From contig DATKFG010000029.1 in assembly GCA_035511515.1 (NCBI GenBank), forward strand, positions 3,348-67,347: a stretch of DNA of 64,000 nucleotides, in the 5' to 3' direction. Every line of letters starts with the position of its first letter. The first letter of the stretch is position 1. Origin of the DNA: VBCK01 sp035511515. Its GTDB lineage: Bacteria > Pseudomonadota > Gammaproteobacteria > Burkholderiales > Burkholderiaceae_F. Below are positions 34,776-43,455 of the stretch, piece after piece. The notes beneath the pieces were generated by a model. The model was not told the DNA's origin, ran no database searches, and saw only the letters and a program-made list of their open reading frames with translations. The position numbers and the translations under genes were made by a program.

Positions 34776-35493
34776 ATTCGACCATCAGGCGCACGTGCAT
34801 CCAGGTCAGCAGCGCGTTGTCCCGCACGTATCGAAAGTGCGAAACGCCGCCGCACTCTCGGCCGAAATAGCGGACCGGCGCCGGCACATTCACCGGCCGC
34901 ACGCCGGACCAGCACAGGCGGACGGCGGCCTCGGGATCGAAGTCGAAGCGCCGCATCCAGCGGTGGCGCTGCGCGATGGCCAGCAACGGTCCGATCGGGT
35001 ATACGCGAAAGCCGAACAGCGAATCGCCGATTCCCAGGTTCAGCGTTTCCAGATTGGCCCACCAGTTGGATATGCGGCGGCCGCGCACGCGCAGCGGCGG
35101 GGCGTCGGCATCGAACTGCGGCACGCCCACGATCAGGCAATCGGGCCGGGCGGCCGATTGCGCCATGAACTCGCCGATGCTTTGCGCCGGGTGCTGGCCA
35201 TCCGAATCCATCGTCAGTACGTGCGTGTACCCCTGCTGCGCTGCCAGGCGCGCACCGTGCAGGACGGCCGCCCCTTTGCCGCGGTTGCGGTCCAGAACGA
35301 CGACACGCACGCCCGCGTCGGCCTGCGCCAGTGCCAGCAATTGTTCGGCCGAGCCGTCGTTGCTGCCGTCGACAACCACCCATACCGGGCACCACGCGGC
35401 GCGCGCCGAACGCACGGTCGAGACGACGCCCGGGCCCGGGTTGTAGCTGGGCATCAGCACCAGGTGCGTGGGCGAGCACGGCGCCTGCGGCAT
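34717..35493 (-). CDS. Family 2 glycosyltransferase (polyene cluster)
   Basis: 258 aa. A GT-A domain begins THLVLMPSYNPG; RNRGKGAAVLHGA binds nucleotide-sugar and DSD in LTMDSDGQHPAQ is the metal site. GDSLFGFRVYP is the acceptor-region motif. The C-terminus is basic (PRLLGRRRRADRAG), with a hydrophobic helix just before it, so the protein is probably membrane-associated. It would glycosylate the polyene or its lipid carrier. ATG at 35493. It is the last gene of a three-gene minus-strand unit (PAP2, MipA/OmpV, GT2) inserted between plus-strand cluster genes, and overlaps the dehydratase gene tail-to-tail. Confidence 0.88.
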   Translation of the reverse strand: MPQAPCSPTHLVLMPSYNPGPGVVSTVRSARAAWCPVWVVVDGSNDGSAEQLLALAQADAGVRVVVLDRNRGKGAAVLHGARLAAQQGYTHVLTMDSDGQHPAQSIGEFMAQSAARPDCLIVGVPQFDADAPPLRVRGRRISNWWANLETLNLGIGDSLFGFRVYPIGPLLAIAQRHRWMRRFDFDPEAAVRLCWSGVRPVNVPAPVRYFGRECGGVSHFRYVRDNALLTWMHVRLMVEFILRLPRLLGRRRRADRAG

Positions 35494-35546
35494 CTTCAAC
35501 GATTCATCGGCATTGACCGGACGACTGCGCCGCGGCGGCGGTGGCG

Positions 35547-36425
35547 CTAATAGTCCTCGTCCCTCGGCGGCACCCGGACCGAGGACTCGCCGACCAGCAC
35601 GGCGATCCCGATGCCGCCGTAGATCGAGTGGCCGCTGCGAACCAGTGGGCTGTTCTCGAACACGGCGCCTTCGATCGAGTCGTAGCGCCCGAATGCGCCG
35701 ACCCAGAAGCGCCGGAAGCGCTTGGACAGCGCCGTTGTGAATTGCGCGCCGGAATACCCGCCGGATGCGGCGTACGCAGGCCGCGTCGCGGTGGCGAATG
35801 CCCGATCGACCGAATAGTAAGTCTCGTTCAGGTGGCGGGTCGCGAACAGCGGACCGCCCTGCAGCCCCAGGCTCCAGCCGGGAGCGCGCACCGGGTCGGT
35901 CAGGTCCAGGTTCAGCCGCGGGCTCGTGATCCAGCCCAGCAAGCGGGGCGGCCACTGGATGCTGAACGCCGCCCGCACCGGAAACGACGCCATCAGCCGG
36001 GTTCCGCGGTTCTGCCCGCGCCAGAGCGTCCAGTCGAGCGCCGGTCCGAACTCGACTTCAGGCTTCAGATCGGGCATGCCGGCGCGCGTATCGGAGTGGC
36101 TGCTCGGCACCGGCAGCGACGCACCGACGCTGACGTTCAGCTTCACATTCTTCGATTCGAACAGGATGCCGCGCACGCCCTCGCGCTCATCGGCGCGCAA
36201 AAACTCGCCCCGGTAGACGAAATACACCGAGGGCAGGACCAGGTTGCGGTACTGGTCCGAGCCGCGATAGTACGGAAGGCGCAGGCCGGCCGGCCCGATG
36301 CCGAACTCCCACAGCGGCTCATCCTGACCCCGGCTCGCCGCCGGCAACAGGCTCGCGAAGGCGAGCGCGGCTGCCAGCGCCTGCGCGCGCACAGCCCGCC
36401 GGCGCGCGCTGTCCGAGCCGGTCAA
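35547..36425 (-). CDS. MipA/OmpV-family outer-membrane protein
   Basis: 292 aa with a signal-like N-terminus (VRAQALAAALAFASLLPAAS) and a beta-barrel body: amphipathic strands such as WEFGIGPAGLRLPYYRGSDQ, the typical MipA start (poly-strand after 'YxGSxxYR'), VKLNVSVGASLPVPSS, GWSLGLQGGPLFA and a C-terminal SIYGGIGIAVLVG strand. MipA/OmpV proteins are outer-membrane scaffolds or porin-like barrels. In this cluster it could hold or pass the exported pigment. A TTG at 36425 abuts the PAP2 stop; a GTG at 36392 gives a tighter signal peptide, so the start is uncertain. Confidence 0.82.
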   Translation of the reverse strand: MTGSDSARRRAVRAQALAAALAFASLLPAASRGQDEPLWEFGIGPAGLRLPYYRGSDQYRNLVLPSVYFVYRGEFLRADEREGVRGILFESKNVKLNVSVGASLPVPSSHSDTRAGMPDLKPEVEFGPALDWTLWRGQNRGTRLMASFPVRAAFSIQWPPRLLGWITSPRLNLDLTDPVRAPGWSLGLQGGPLFATRHLNETYYSVDRAFATATRPAYAASGGYSGAQFTTALSKRFRRFWVGAFGRYDSIEGAVFENSPLVRSGHSIYGGIGIAVLVGESSVRVPPRDEDY

Positions 36426-37115
36426 TCAGGCCCCGAGCGGCCGGCGCATTTCCAGCCTCGAAAGGAGTGCGAAAACGGCGCCGAGCGCCGCCCCGGCTGC
36501 CACGTCGACCGCCACGTGCTGTTTGGTGGCCATGGTCGAGTATGCGATGGCCACGCACCAGATCGCGTTGGCCCAGCGGGCCCCGCGCGGCAGACCCAGC
36601 GCCGGCAGCTGCCAGTTCAACCGGAACGCGGCGTACACCGAAGCGGCCACGTGCAGCGATGGACAGGCATTGCCGGCGGCGTCCACTCCCTTCAGAAACC
36701 CCATGCCCGGATACAGGTCCCAACGAATGTCGGCGGGCGGCACGGCGTTGGGCCAGAAGCGGAAGATCGACAGGCCGGTCAAACACAGCGCACCCATCCA
36801 GGCCCCGGAGCTGATCACCTCGCGGCGGGTCAGCATCAGCGTCTGCGGCAGGCAGATATACACCCAAACCGAGAAGTAAACGGGCAGGGCGAGCGGCTCG
36901 AATCCGATGAGCCGATCCAACAGCGTGACCGGCATCACGCGCACCGGATACGCCGGGTGATTGAGCAAGTAGAAGTATCCCGCGAAGAAGGACGCCATGA
37001 ATCCGAGCGTTCCGAAGCACTTGAACCAGAAGTGCGTCATGACCGTCGAAACCAGTCGACGCCAGACCCCCCTATCGAAGGCGGGCATTGTCGCAGGCGG
37101 ATGCACCGGTTTCAA
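36426..37115 (-). CDS. PAP2-superfamily membrane phosphatase/phosphotransferase
   Basis: 229 aa, about six TM spans (KCFGTLGFMASFFAGYFYLL onward). Phosphatase motifs: CPSLHVAAS (PSGH-equivalent) and YSTMATKQHVAVDVAAG (SRxxxxxHxxxD-equivalent), the pattern of the inositol-phosphotransferase-like PAP2 branch. The first motif (KxxxxxxRP) is not obvious. It acts on lipid phosphates or transfers phospho-head groups in the inner membrane. The start at TTG 37115 is supported by AGGAG five bases upstream. First gene of the minus-strand PAP2, MipA, GT2 unit. Confidence 0.85.
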   Translation of the reverse strand: MKPVHPPATMPAFDRGVWRRLVSTVMTHFWFKCFGTLGFMASFFAGYFYLLNHPAYPVRVMPVTLLDRLIGFEPLALPVYFSVWVYICLPQTLMLTRREVISSGAWMGALCLTGLSIFRFWPNAVPPADIRWDLYPGMGFLKGVDAAGNACPSLHVAASVYAAFRLNWQLPALGLPRGARWANAIWCVAIAYSTMATKQHVAVDVAAGAALGAVFALLSRLEMRRPLGA

Positions 37116-37239
37116 CGATTCTCCTCATCGCGCAGTGCACCCCATGCGGCGCGGCGCTGCTTTGCCGCCTGTCGATCGCGCCAGTACAATGCCGCCCGCA
37201 GAAGAGCTGCTTTCGCCTTGAGGGCTCGAGCGAGGCGCC

Positions 37240-37335
37240 GTGATCACGAACAGACGGACGTTGCATCTGGCGATCGTCCTGACGGCGGCAGCAGCCTATC
37301 TGTGCCTGAGTTATTTTATAGCGGCGTCGGACTAG
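37240..37335 (+). CDS. Possible 31-aa single-span micro-protein
   Basis: GTG-initiated frame between the divergent PAP2 gene and the ANL ligase gene. After NRRT the product is a hydrophobic span (LHLAIVLTAAAAYLCLSYFI) ending AASD: a plausible one-pass inner-membrane peptide. The ribosome binding site is weak (GAGCGAGG) and no family is recognised. It ends 55 bp before the ligase gene. It may instead be part of the ligase leader. Confidence 0.35.
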   Translation: MITNRRTLHLAIVLTAAAAYLCLSYFIAASD

Positions 37336-37389
37336 ATCATCCAGACCTATCCCGATTACTCCAGGCCTCAAAAGCTTCGCTGACGCAAC

Positions 37390-38736
37390 GTGGATTGTCT
37401 GCCGCTGCTGCCGGACGGCGTCGCCGATCATGGGCTCGCCTACCGCCATGGGCGCGCAATCGGGCGCGATGCGTTCCTTGGCGAGGTGCTGGCGCTGGCC
37501 GACCGCTTGCCCCAGACGGCGCACGCGCTCAATGTCTGCCGGGACCGCTATCGGTTTGCGGTCGCACTGCTTGCAGCCATCTGCCGCAATACCCGCACCC
37601 ACCTGCCCGGCTCGACGGCGCCCGAGAGCATCGCGGGGCTGTGCGCCGAGCTTCCCGGGGTCGTCTGCCTCGGCGACCAGGCCTCGCCTCTGACCGTGAG
37701 CGCACCCTACGTCAGGGTGTCGGACGATGGATCCGGCCCGGCCGGTGGCGCGCCGCAGGCCCCATCGATTCCGGCCGACCGTCCGGTCGTGACCGTGTTC
37801 ACTTCGGGATCCACCGGCAGGCCGCGACCGCACCGCAAGACCTTCGGTCGCCTTGTGCAGAACGCACGCGCCGAAGCGTCCATCATGTGGGATGCTGCGG
37901 GAGGCCCCTGTTCGGTCATCGGCACGGTACCGTCGCAGCACATGTACGGGCTGGAATCGACGATCTTGCTGCCGATCTTCTGCGGCGGGCGCCTGAGCCC
38001 GCGCGTTCCATTCTTTCCGACCGACATCTGCCAGGCGCTGGAAGAAATGCCGCAGCCGCGGCTGCTGGTCACGACCCCGTTTCACCTGCGCAAGCTGCTC
38101 GATGCGGATCTCGATATTCCTTCTGTGGCGGCGGTGGTCTGCTCCACGGCGACGCTGCCGCCCGCGCTGGCCCAAGAGGTCGAGGACCGTCTGCAGGCGC
38201 CGTTGATCGAAATCTATGGCTCCACCGAGACGGGCCAGCTCGCAACCCGTCGGCCGACCGTCCGGGTCGAATGGGATGTCTACGCCGGCATCACGCTCAC
38301 GCAGGCGGATGGGAGAACCACCGCGGACGGCGGCCACCTGGAGCAGGCCTATGCGCTGAACGACGTGGTCGAGCTGCTGGGCGCCGCACAATTTCGCCTG
38401 CTCGGCAGGAATTCGGACATGGTCAATATCGCCGGAAAGCGCAGCTCTCTGGGATACCTGAATCACATCCTGATGAGCGTGCCCGGCGTCCAGGATGGAG
38501 CATTTTGCCTGCCCGCCCACAACGCGGTCGGCGACGTTTCCCGGCTGGCCGCGTTCGTGGTTGCGCCGCAATTGAACTCCCGCCAGATCCTGGCAGCCTT
38601 GCGCGCGCACATCGATCCGGTGTTTCTTCCGCGCCCGATCGTTTTTGTCGATCTGCTGCCGCGCAACGAAACGGGCAAGATTGCTGCAACCGCCATGGAC
38701 GCGCTGATCGCCCGCCACTTTCCGCACCGGGCGTGA
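37390..38736 (+). CDS. ANL-superfamily acyl/aryl-AMP ligase (starter-activating)
   Basis: 448 aa, compact adenylate-forming enzyme. Core motifs: FTSGSTGRPRPHRK (A3, P-loop), IYGSTETGQ (A5), LLGRNSDMVNIAGKR (A7/A8) and LPRNETGKI with the A10 lysine. It would adenylate the hydroxybenzoate made by the chorismatase and load it on an ACP, as XanA2-type ligases do; the substrate is inferred from the cluster. GTG start at 37390 without a clear ribosome binding site. It heads the plus-strand run of six genes to 44159. Confidence 0.9.
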   Translation: MDCLPLLPDGVADHGLAYRHGRAIGRDAFLGEVLALADRLPQTAHALNVCRDRYRFAVALLAAICRNTRTHLPGSTAPESIAGLCAELPGVVCLGDQASPLTVSAPYVRVSDDGSGPAGGAPQAPSIPADRPVVTVFTSGSTGRPRPHRKTFGRLVQNARAEASIMWDAAGGPCSVIGTVPSQHMYGLESTILLPIFCGGRLSPRVPFFPTDICQALEEMPQPRLLVTTPFHLRKLLDADLDIPSVAAVVCSTATLPPALAQEVEDRLQAPLIEIYGSTETGQLATRRPTVRVEWDVYAGITLTQADGRTTADGGHLEQAYALNDVVELLGAAQFRLLGRNSDMVNIAGKRSSLGYLNHILMSVPGVQDGAFCLPAHNAVGDVSRLAAFVVAPQLNSRQILAALRAHIDPVFLPRPIVFVDLLPRNETGKIAATAMDALIARHFPHRA

Positions 38737-38737
38737 G

Positions 38738-39679
38738 GTGAGCGCTCAACCCGAATGGATGCAGCGCACCGAGCGCGGCAACCGGTTCTGGCTGGCCGCG
38801 ATGCGCTGGATCTCGCTCACGTTCGGGCGCCGCGCCTCCCGGGCGCTGCTTCCCTTCATTGCACTGTATTTCACGATGGCAGTGCCCGCGGCGCGCCGGT
38901 CTTCCAGGGACTACCTGCGGCGCTGCCTGCAACGCCAGCCCACCCTCCTCGACGTCCATCGTCATGTCCTGGCGTTCTCCGCCACGATCCACGATCGCAT
39001 CTATATCCTGAACGACCGGTGCGATCTGTTCGACCTGCGCCTGTCCGGAGCAGAGCGGCTGCATGCCGATATCGGCGCGCAGCGCGGCGTTTTCCTGTTC
39101 GGCGCCCACCTGGGCAGCTTTGAAATCCTGCGTGCCGCGGCCCGCACTTTGCCTGGGCTGCGCGTGTTCATGGCGATGTACCCGGACAACGCCCGCGAGG
39201 TCAACCGCATGCTGGCCGCTATCCATCCGTCGGCCATGCAGGACATCATCGAGCTGGGTCACGTCGACTCGATGCTGCGCGTTCATCAGCGCTTGACGCA
39301 GGGCGGCGTGATCGGAGTCCTGGCCGACCGCGCGGTCGGTCCGAGCCATTTCGTCCGCGTTCCTTTTCTCGGGTCGCCGGCGCAATTTCCGTCGGGCCCC
39401 TTCCGGATGGCCACGATCCTGCGCCGTCCGGTGTATTTCATGGCGGGGCTGTACCGGGGAGGCAACCGCTACGATCTGCACTTCGAATGGCTGACGGACT
39501 TTTCAAGGCCTGTGGACCATCGAAACGACGCAGAACGGGAACTTCTGGCCGGTTATGTCGCGGCGCTGGAGCGGCATTGCCGGGCCGCGCCCCACAACTG
39601 GTTCAATTTCTACGATTTCTGGAGATCGGCCGGGGCCGCCGAAGCCTTGGCGGAGCCGGCCGGGCACGACGGGGCTTGA
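38738..39679 (+). CDS. LpxL-like lysophospholipid acyltransferase family protein
   Basis: 313 aa. The acyltransferase motif is HLGSFE (within FLFGAHLGSFEIL, about residues 120-132), with ADRAVG downstream, as in LpxL/HtrB-type LPLAT enzymes. An amphipathic or weakly hydrophobic N-terminal segment (ALLPFIALYFTMAVP) suggests inner-membrane attachment. In aryl-polyene loci such an enzyme is thought to move the polyene acyl chain from ACP to a lipid or glycolipid. GTG at 38738, one base after the ligase stop; its stop is followed by the LolA-like start one base later. Confidence 0.88.
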   Translation: MSAQPEWMQRTERGNRFWLAAMRWISLTFGRRASRALLPFIALYFTMAVPAARRSSRDYLRRCLQRQPTLLDVHRHVLAFSATIHDRIYILNDRCDLFDLRLSGAERLHADIGAQRGVFLFGAHLGSFEILRAAARTLPGLRVFMAMYPDNAREVNRMLAAIHPSAMQDIIELGHVDSMLRVHQRLTQGGVIGVLADRAVGPSHFVRVPFLGSPAQFPSGPFRMATILRRPVYFMAGLYRGGNRYDLHFEWLTDFSRPVDHRNDAERELLAGYVAALERHCRAAPHNWFNFYDFWRSAGAAEALAEPAGHDGA

Positions 39680-39680
39680 T

Positions 39681-40259
39681 GTGGTGCTGGGACGGTCTGC
39701 CGTGGGCCTGACGATCGCTGTCGCGCTGCCGGTGGCGATGGCCAGCGACTGGCAATTGGCCGACCTGATGCACACGCTCAGCCAGAACCAGCCGCAGCAG
39801 GCGACTTTCGTCGAAAAGCGTTACCTGAGCGTCCTCAACCAGCCCCTGGAGTCTTCCGGCGAGCTGACCTTCATCCCGCCGAACCGGCTGGAGAAGCGCA
39901 CGCTGAAACCGAAGCCCGAATCGCTGATCGTCGACGGCGATGTCCTGATCGTGGAGCAGTCGAATCGGCGCCACCTCAGAGTGAATCTGCGGGAGCGCCC
40001 CGATATCTCCGCCTTCGTCGAAAGCATCCGCGCCACCCTGGCCGGCGACCAGCCTGCGCTGGAGAAGGTCTACTCGATCGAGTTGTCGGGTACCGCGGAC
40101 AAATGGCGGCTTTCCCTGGTGCCGCGGCGGCAGGAGATGGTGCGGATCGTCTCCCGCATTCAAATCGCCGGATCGCAGGGCGACCTGGCCACCATCGAAT
40201 TCGACTTCGCCGACGGCGACCGCTCTGAAATGGTCGTTGCCAAAGCGCGGAGCCGATGA
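39681..40259 (+). CDS. LolA-family outer-membrane carrier protein
   Basis: 192 aa periplasmic protein. A signal peptide (VGLTIAVALPVAMAS) is followed by the LolA-like open beta-barrel: QQATFVEKRYLSVLNQPLES, GELTFIPPNRLEKRTLKPKP and RIQIAGSQGDLATIEFDFAD. LolA-like proteins in aryl-polyene clusters are believed to carry the hydrophobic product across the periplasm. The GTG at 39681 is the first codon in frame after the acyltransferase stop. Its stop overlaps the MMPL start (ATGA). Confidence 0.86.
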   Translation: MVLGRSAVGLTIAVALPVAMASDWQLADLMHTLSQNQPQQATFVEKRYLSVLNQPLESSGELTFIPPNRLEKRTLKPKPESLIVDGDVLIVEQSNRRHLRVNLRERPDISAFVESIRATLAGDQPALEKVYSIELSGTADKWRLSLVPRRQEMVRIVSRIQIAGSQGDLATIEFDFADGDRSEMVVAKARSR

Positions 40260-42625
40260 TGCCCAGCGGCCGCCTGCGGGCGCTGGCCATCTTGTTGGCG
40301 GTATTTTTCGCCTGCGGGTTCGTGATACTGCGGACCCGCTTCGTGTCCGACCTGTCCGCGTTCATGCCCCGGTCGCCGACCGAGCGGCAGCGGTTGCTGC
40401 TCGAGCAGTTTCGCGACGGCGTGATCGCCCGCCTCGTGATGATCGGGATCGAGGGCGGCGACGCCGCGGAGCGGGCCCGGCTGTCGCGCGAGCTGGCGGC
40501 CAGGCTGCGAAGCGACCGGCAGCTGTTCGTCGGAGTGCAAAACGGGGATGCGGCCACGGCGCAGCGCGATCGAGACTACTTCCTTCAGAACCGCTACCTG
40601 CTCGCTCCCGACATTTCACCGGAGCATTTCACGGCCGAGGGCCTGCATGCGGCCCTGCTCGAATCGCTCGATGCACTGTCCGGCGATGCCGGACTGCTGT
40701 TCAAGGGTATTTTCCCGCGCGACCCCACGGGCGAGACGCTGAAGGTTCTCGAGCGCTTCGAGGGCCACTCCCAGCCCCGCACGGTCGAAGGTGTCTGGGC
40801 ATCGCCGGACGGGGAACTGGCGCTGCTGCTGGTGCAGACGCGCGCGGCGGGCTCGGACATCGAGGCGCAGTCGCGCATCGTTTCGCACATTCGACAGGTG
40901 TTCGTGCGGATCGAGGATCGCAAACCGGACACCCGGCTCCTGATGAGCGGTACAGGGGTCCTTTCGGTGGCGTCCCGTTCGGCCATCGAAGGCGAAATTG
41001 CCAGGCTGGCAATGGCCAGCCTGGTGCTGGTCAGCTGCCTGCTGCTGGCCGTCTATCGCTCGCCGGTGCTGTTCCTGTTGGGGATGCTTCCGGTCGTTTT
41101 GGGCGCGTTGGTCGGGATCGCCGCCGTCAGCCTCGGCTTCGGCCGCGTCCACAGCCTGACGCTCGGTTTCGGCACCACGCTGATCGGCGAGGCGGTGGAC
41201 TACTCGATATATTTCTTCATCCAGTGCTTCGGAGGAGCCAGTTCCGAGCGCTTCTGGCCCACGATCGCGCTGGGCGTGTTGACCTCGATCGCCGGCTATT
41301 CGGTCCTGCTGTTTTCCGGATTCCCGAGCCTGGCGCAGTTGGGCTTGTACTCGATCAGCGGCCTGGTGGCCGCAGCGCTGGCCGCCCGCTACCTGCTGCC
41401 GGAGCTGATGCCGCGCCGGACCAGACTGCGTGATCTTCGGCGCACCGGGGCCGCGCTGGAGCGGCTGTTCAACCAGGCCGCCGGCCTGCGCTGGGCGGCG
41501 CTCGCCATCGTTCTTGCTGCGGGCGCCGTCATCCTCGCGCATTCGGGCCGGATCTGGAATCGTCAACTGAACGCGCTCAGCCCGGTCACGCAGGAGGACC
41601 AGCGCACGGATGCGCGGCTTCGAAGCGGCCTGGGTGTTTCCGACATGCGGTACGTGGCGGCTTTCGCCGCCAACGACGAACAGTCCGCCCTGCAGAAGGC
41701 CGAGCAGGCCGGCAACGTCCTGCAGGACCTGGTCGATCGCGGAGTCATCGGCGACTACACCTCGCCCGCCTTCGTGCTGCCGAGTCTTGCCCGACAGCGC
41801 AGCCGGCAAGCCGCCCTGCCGGATCCCACAACGGCCCGGGGCCGGCTGCACCAGGCCCTCGAAGGCCTGCCGATCCGGGCTGATCGCCTGGGCGGGTTCC
41901 TGTCCGACTTGCAGGCGGCGCGCAACGGAGGCGTCCTGACCCGCGCGGATCTGGATGGCACGTCGGCCGAGATGCTGGTCGATTCGCTGCTCGTCCGACG
42001 TGAACACGACTTCCTGGTGCTGCTGCCGTTGCGCTCCGCCGCGGCGGGCTCGGCCGCGGGGCAGATCGACATCGACCAGGTCGGCTCGGCCCTCGGCCAG
42101 GCGCGGCTGGCGGACGTCCGGGTGGTCGACATTCTCGCGGAGACCACCAACCTGTTCGACAACTATCTGCGGGAAGCGCTGATCCTGGTGGCAATAGGCT
42201 GCGTGGTCATCGGCGGCCTGCTGCTCGCCTGCCTGCGCTCGACTGTGCGCACGCTGCGCGTGGTCGCGCCCCTGGCGTGCTCGGTGGCCTGCGTGACCTC
42301 GGCGTTGCTGCTCTGCGGCGTCCAGTTGACGATCTTGCACCTGATCGGCTTGCTGCTCGTGGTCGCGATCGGGTCGAATTACGCGCTGTTCTTCGACATC
42401 GACCGCGGCATCGAGGATCGCAGCCAGGTCCAGGTATCCCTGGTCGTTGCCAACCTCACTGCGGTCAGCAGCTTCGGGCTGCTCGGCTTTTCCAGGATCC
42501 CGCTGCTGTCCGCGATCGGGATCACGGTCGGCCTGGGAACGTTCCTAGCGCTCGTTTTCTCCGTGATGCTGACCCGCCTTCGCCCTTCGGGCTACGGCGG
42601 GCTGGCCCGCCCCAGCCTGGAATAA
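40256..42625 (+). CDS. MMPL/RND-type lipid exporter
   Basis: 789 aa with two copies of a six-TM unit and two periplasmic loops. TM1 is LAILLAVFFACGFVILRTRF. The first TM block (LVLVSCLLLAVYRSPVLFLL, GFGTTLIGEAVDYSIYFFIQ) and second block (ILVAIGCVVIGGLLLACLRS, VAIGSNYALFFDIDRG) carry the acidic residues for proton coupling. MMPL exporters are a signature of aryl-polyene clusters and likely flip or export the polyene-lipid from the inner membrane to the LolA-like carrier. Two adjacent ATGs (40256, 40259) are possible starts. Confidence 0.9.
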   Translation: MMPSGRLRALAILLAVFFACGFVILRTRFVSDLSAFMPRSPTERQRLLLEQFRDGVIARLVMIGIEGGDAAERARLSRELAARLRSDRQLFVGVQNGDAATAQRDRDYFLQNRYLLAPDISPEHFTAEGLHAALLESLDALSGDAGLLFKGIFPRDPTGETLKVLERFEGHSQPRTVEGVWASPDGELALLLVQTRAAGSDIEAQSRIVSHIRQVFVRIEDRKPDTRLLMSGTGVLSVASRSAIEGEIARLAMASLVLVSCLLLAVYRSPVLFLLGMLPVVLGALVGIAAVSLGFGRVHSLTLGFGTTLIGEAVDYSIYFFIQCFGGASSERFWPTIALGVLTSIAGYSVLLFSGFPSLAQLGLYSISGLVAAALAARYLLPELMPRRTRLRDLRRTGAALERLFNQAAGLRWAALAIVLAAGAVILAHSGRIWNRQLNALSPVTQEDQRTDARLRSGLGVSDMRYVAAFAANDEQSALQKAEQAGNVLQDLVDRGVIGDYTSPAFVLPSLARQRSRQAALPDPTTARGRLHQALEGLPIRADRLGGFLSDLQAARNGGVLTRADLDGTSAEMLVDSLLVRREHDFLVLLPLRSAAAGSAAGQIDIDQVGSALGQARLADVRVVDILAETTNLFDNYLREALILVAIGCVVIGGLLLACLRSTVRTLRVVAPLACSVACVTSALLLCGVQLTILHLIGLLLVVAIGSNYALFFDIDRGIEDRSQVQVSLVVANLTAVSSFGLLGFSRIPLLSAIGITVGLGTFLALVFSVMLTRLRPSGYGGLARPSLE

Positions 42626-43455
42626 TGGGACGCTCACCGACCGAAGCGACGATGCGCGCCTGGCGACCGACGGTTTTTCTGAAATTCAGCATGGCGCTGC
42701 ACGCGGTGGCGCTGCTGCTGGTGCTGGTCAAGCCTGCTCTATGGCCGTGGCTGTTGGCGGCGGTGCTGTGCGATCACATCGCCATCACGCTGGTGGCGCT
42801 TTGGCCGCAGAGCACGATGCTGGGTCCCAATCTGGTCCGCCTTCCGGAGTCGGCCGCCCGCCGGGGAGAAGTTGCCATCACGATCGATGATGGCCCGGAT
42901 GCGGAAGTGACGCCGCAGGTGCTGGCCCTGCTCGATGCATTCGGGGCGAAGGCGAGTTTTTTCTGCATTGGCGAGCGCGCTGCGGCGCATCCGGAGCTGT
43001 GCCGCCGGATCATCGCCGCCGGCCATTCGATCGAAAACCACGGTCAGCTGCACCGCAAGCACAGTTCGTTCCTTGGCTACCGGGGATGGCTGCGGGAAGT
43101 CGGCACCGCCCAGGACACGCTCACCGCCGTCACCGGGCATCCACCCCGCTTCTTTCGCGCGCTCGCCGGTTTTCGCAACCCCTTCCTGGAACCGGCGCTC
43201 GGTCACCTCGGCCTGCACCTTTCCAGTTGGACGCGCCGCGGATTTGACACGGTCGTCGGTGATCCGGATCGCGTGCTTTCCCGCCTGACGCGCAACCTGG
43301 CCGCCGGCGACATCCTGCTGCTGCACGACGGGCATTGCGCGCGCACGCGGTCGGGCAAGCCGGTGATCGTTGAAGTGCTGCCCGCGCTGCTGGCCAGGCT
43401 TCAAGCCTGCAAGCTCAAGCCGGTGACTCTCGCCTCGGCATGTCTCCGCAACTGA
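42625..43455 (+). CDS. Polysaccharide deacetylase (NodB-like), membrane-anchored
   Basis: 276 aa. N-terminal hydrophobic spans (FSMALHAVALLLVLV and WPWLLAAVLCDHIAITLVAL) precede a NodB domain. Metal-binding Asp pair in AITIDDGPDAEVTPQVL, the His pair in AGHSIENHGQLH, FRALAGFRNP (catalytic Arg/Pro segment) and LLLHDGH are all present. It likely de-N-acetylates a sugar attached to the pigment or lipid carrier by the GT2. The ATG at 42625 shares one base with the MMPL stop; ATG 42652 is an alternative start. Its end overlaps the methyltransferase gene by 16 bp. Confidence 0.88.
   Translation: MGRSPTEATMRAWRPTVFLKFSMALHAVALLLVLVKPALWPWLLAAVLCDHIAITLVALWPQSTMLGPNLVRLPESAARRGEVAITIDDGPDAEVTPQVLALLDAFGAKASFFCIGERAAAHPELCRRIIAAGHSIENHGQLHRKHSSFLGYRGWLREVGTAQDTLTAVTGHPPRFFRALAGFRNPFLEPALGHLGLHLSSWTRRGFDTVVGDPDRVLSRLTRNLAAGDILLLHDGHCARTRSGKPVIVEVLPALLARLQACKLKPVTLASACLRN

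Noticed and set aside
35541..38741. Plus-strand open frame of 1066 codons
   Set aside because: It runs antisense to the MipA, PAP2 and part of the GT2 genes and out of frame through the ligase gene. Composition is Arg/Gln/Ala-rich without domain motifs, as for shadows in GC-rich DNA.
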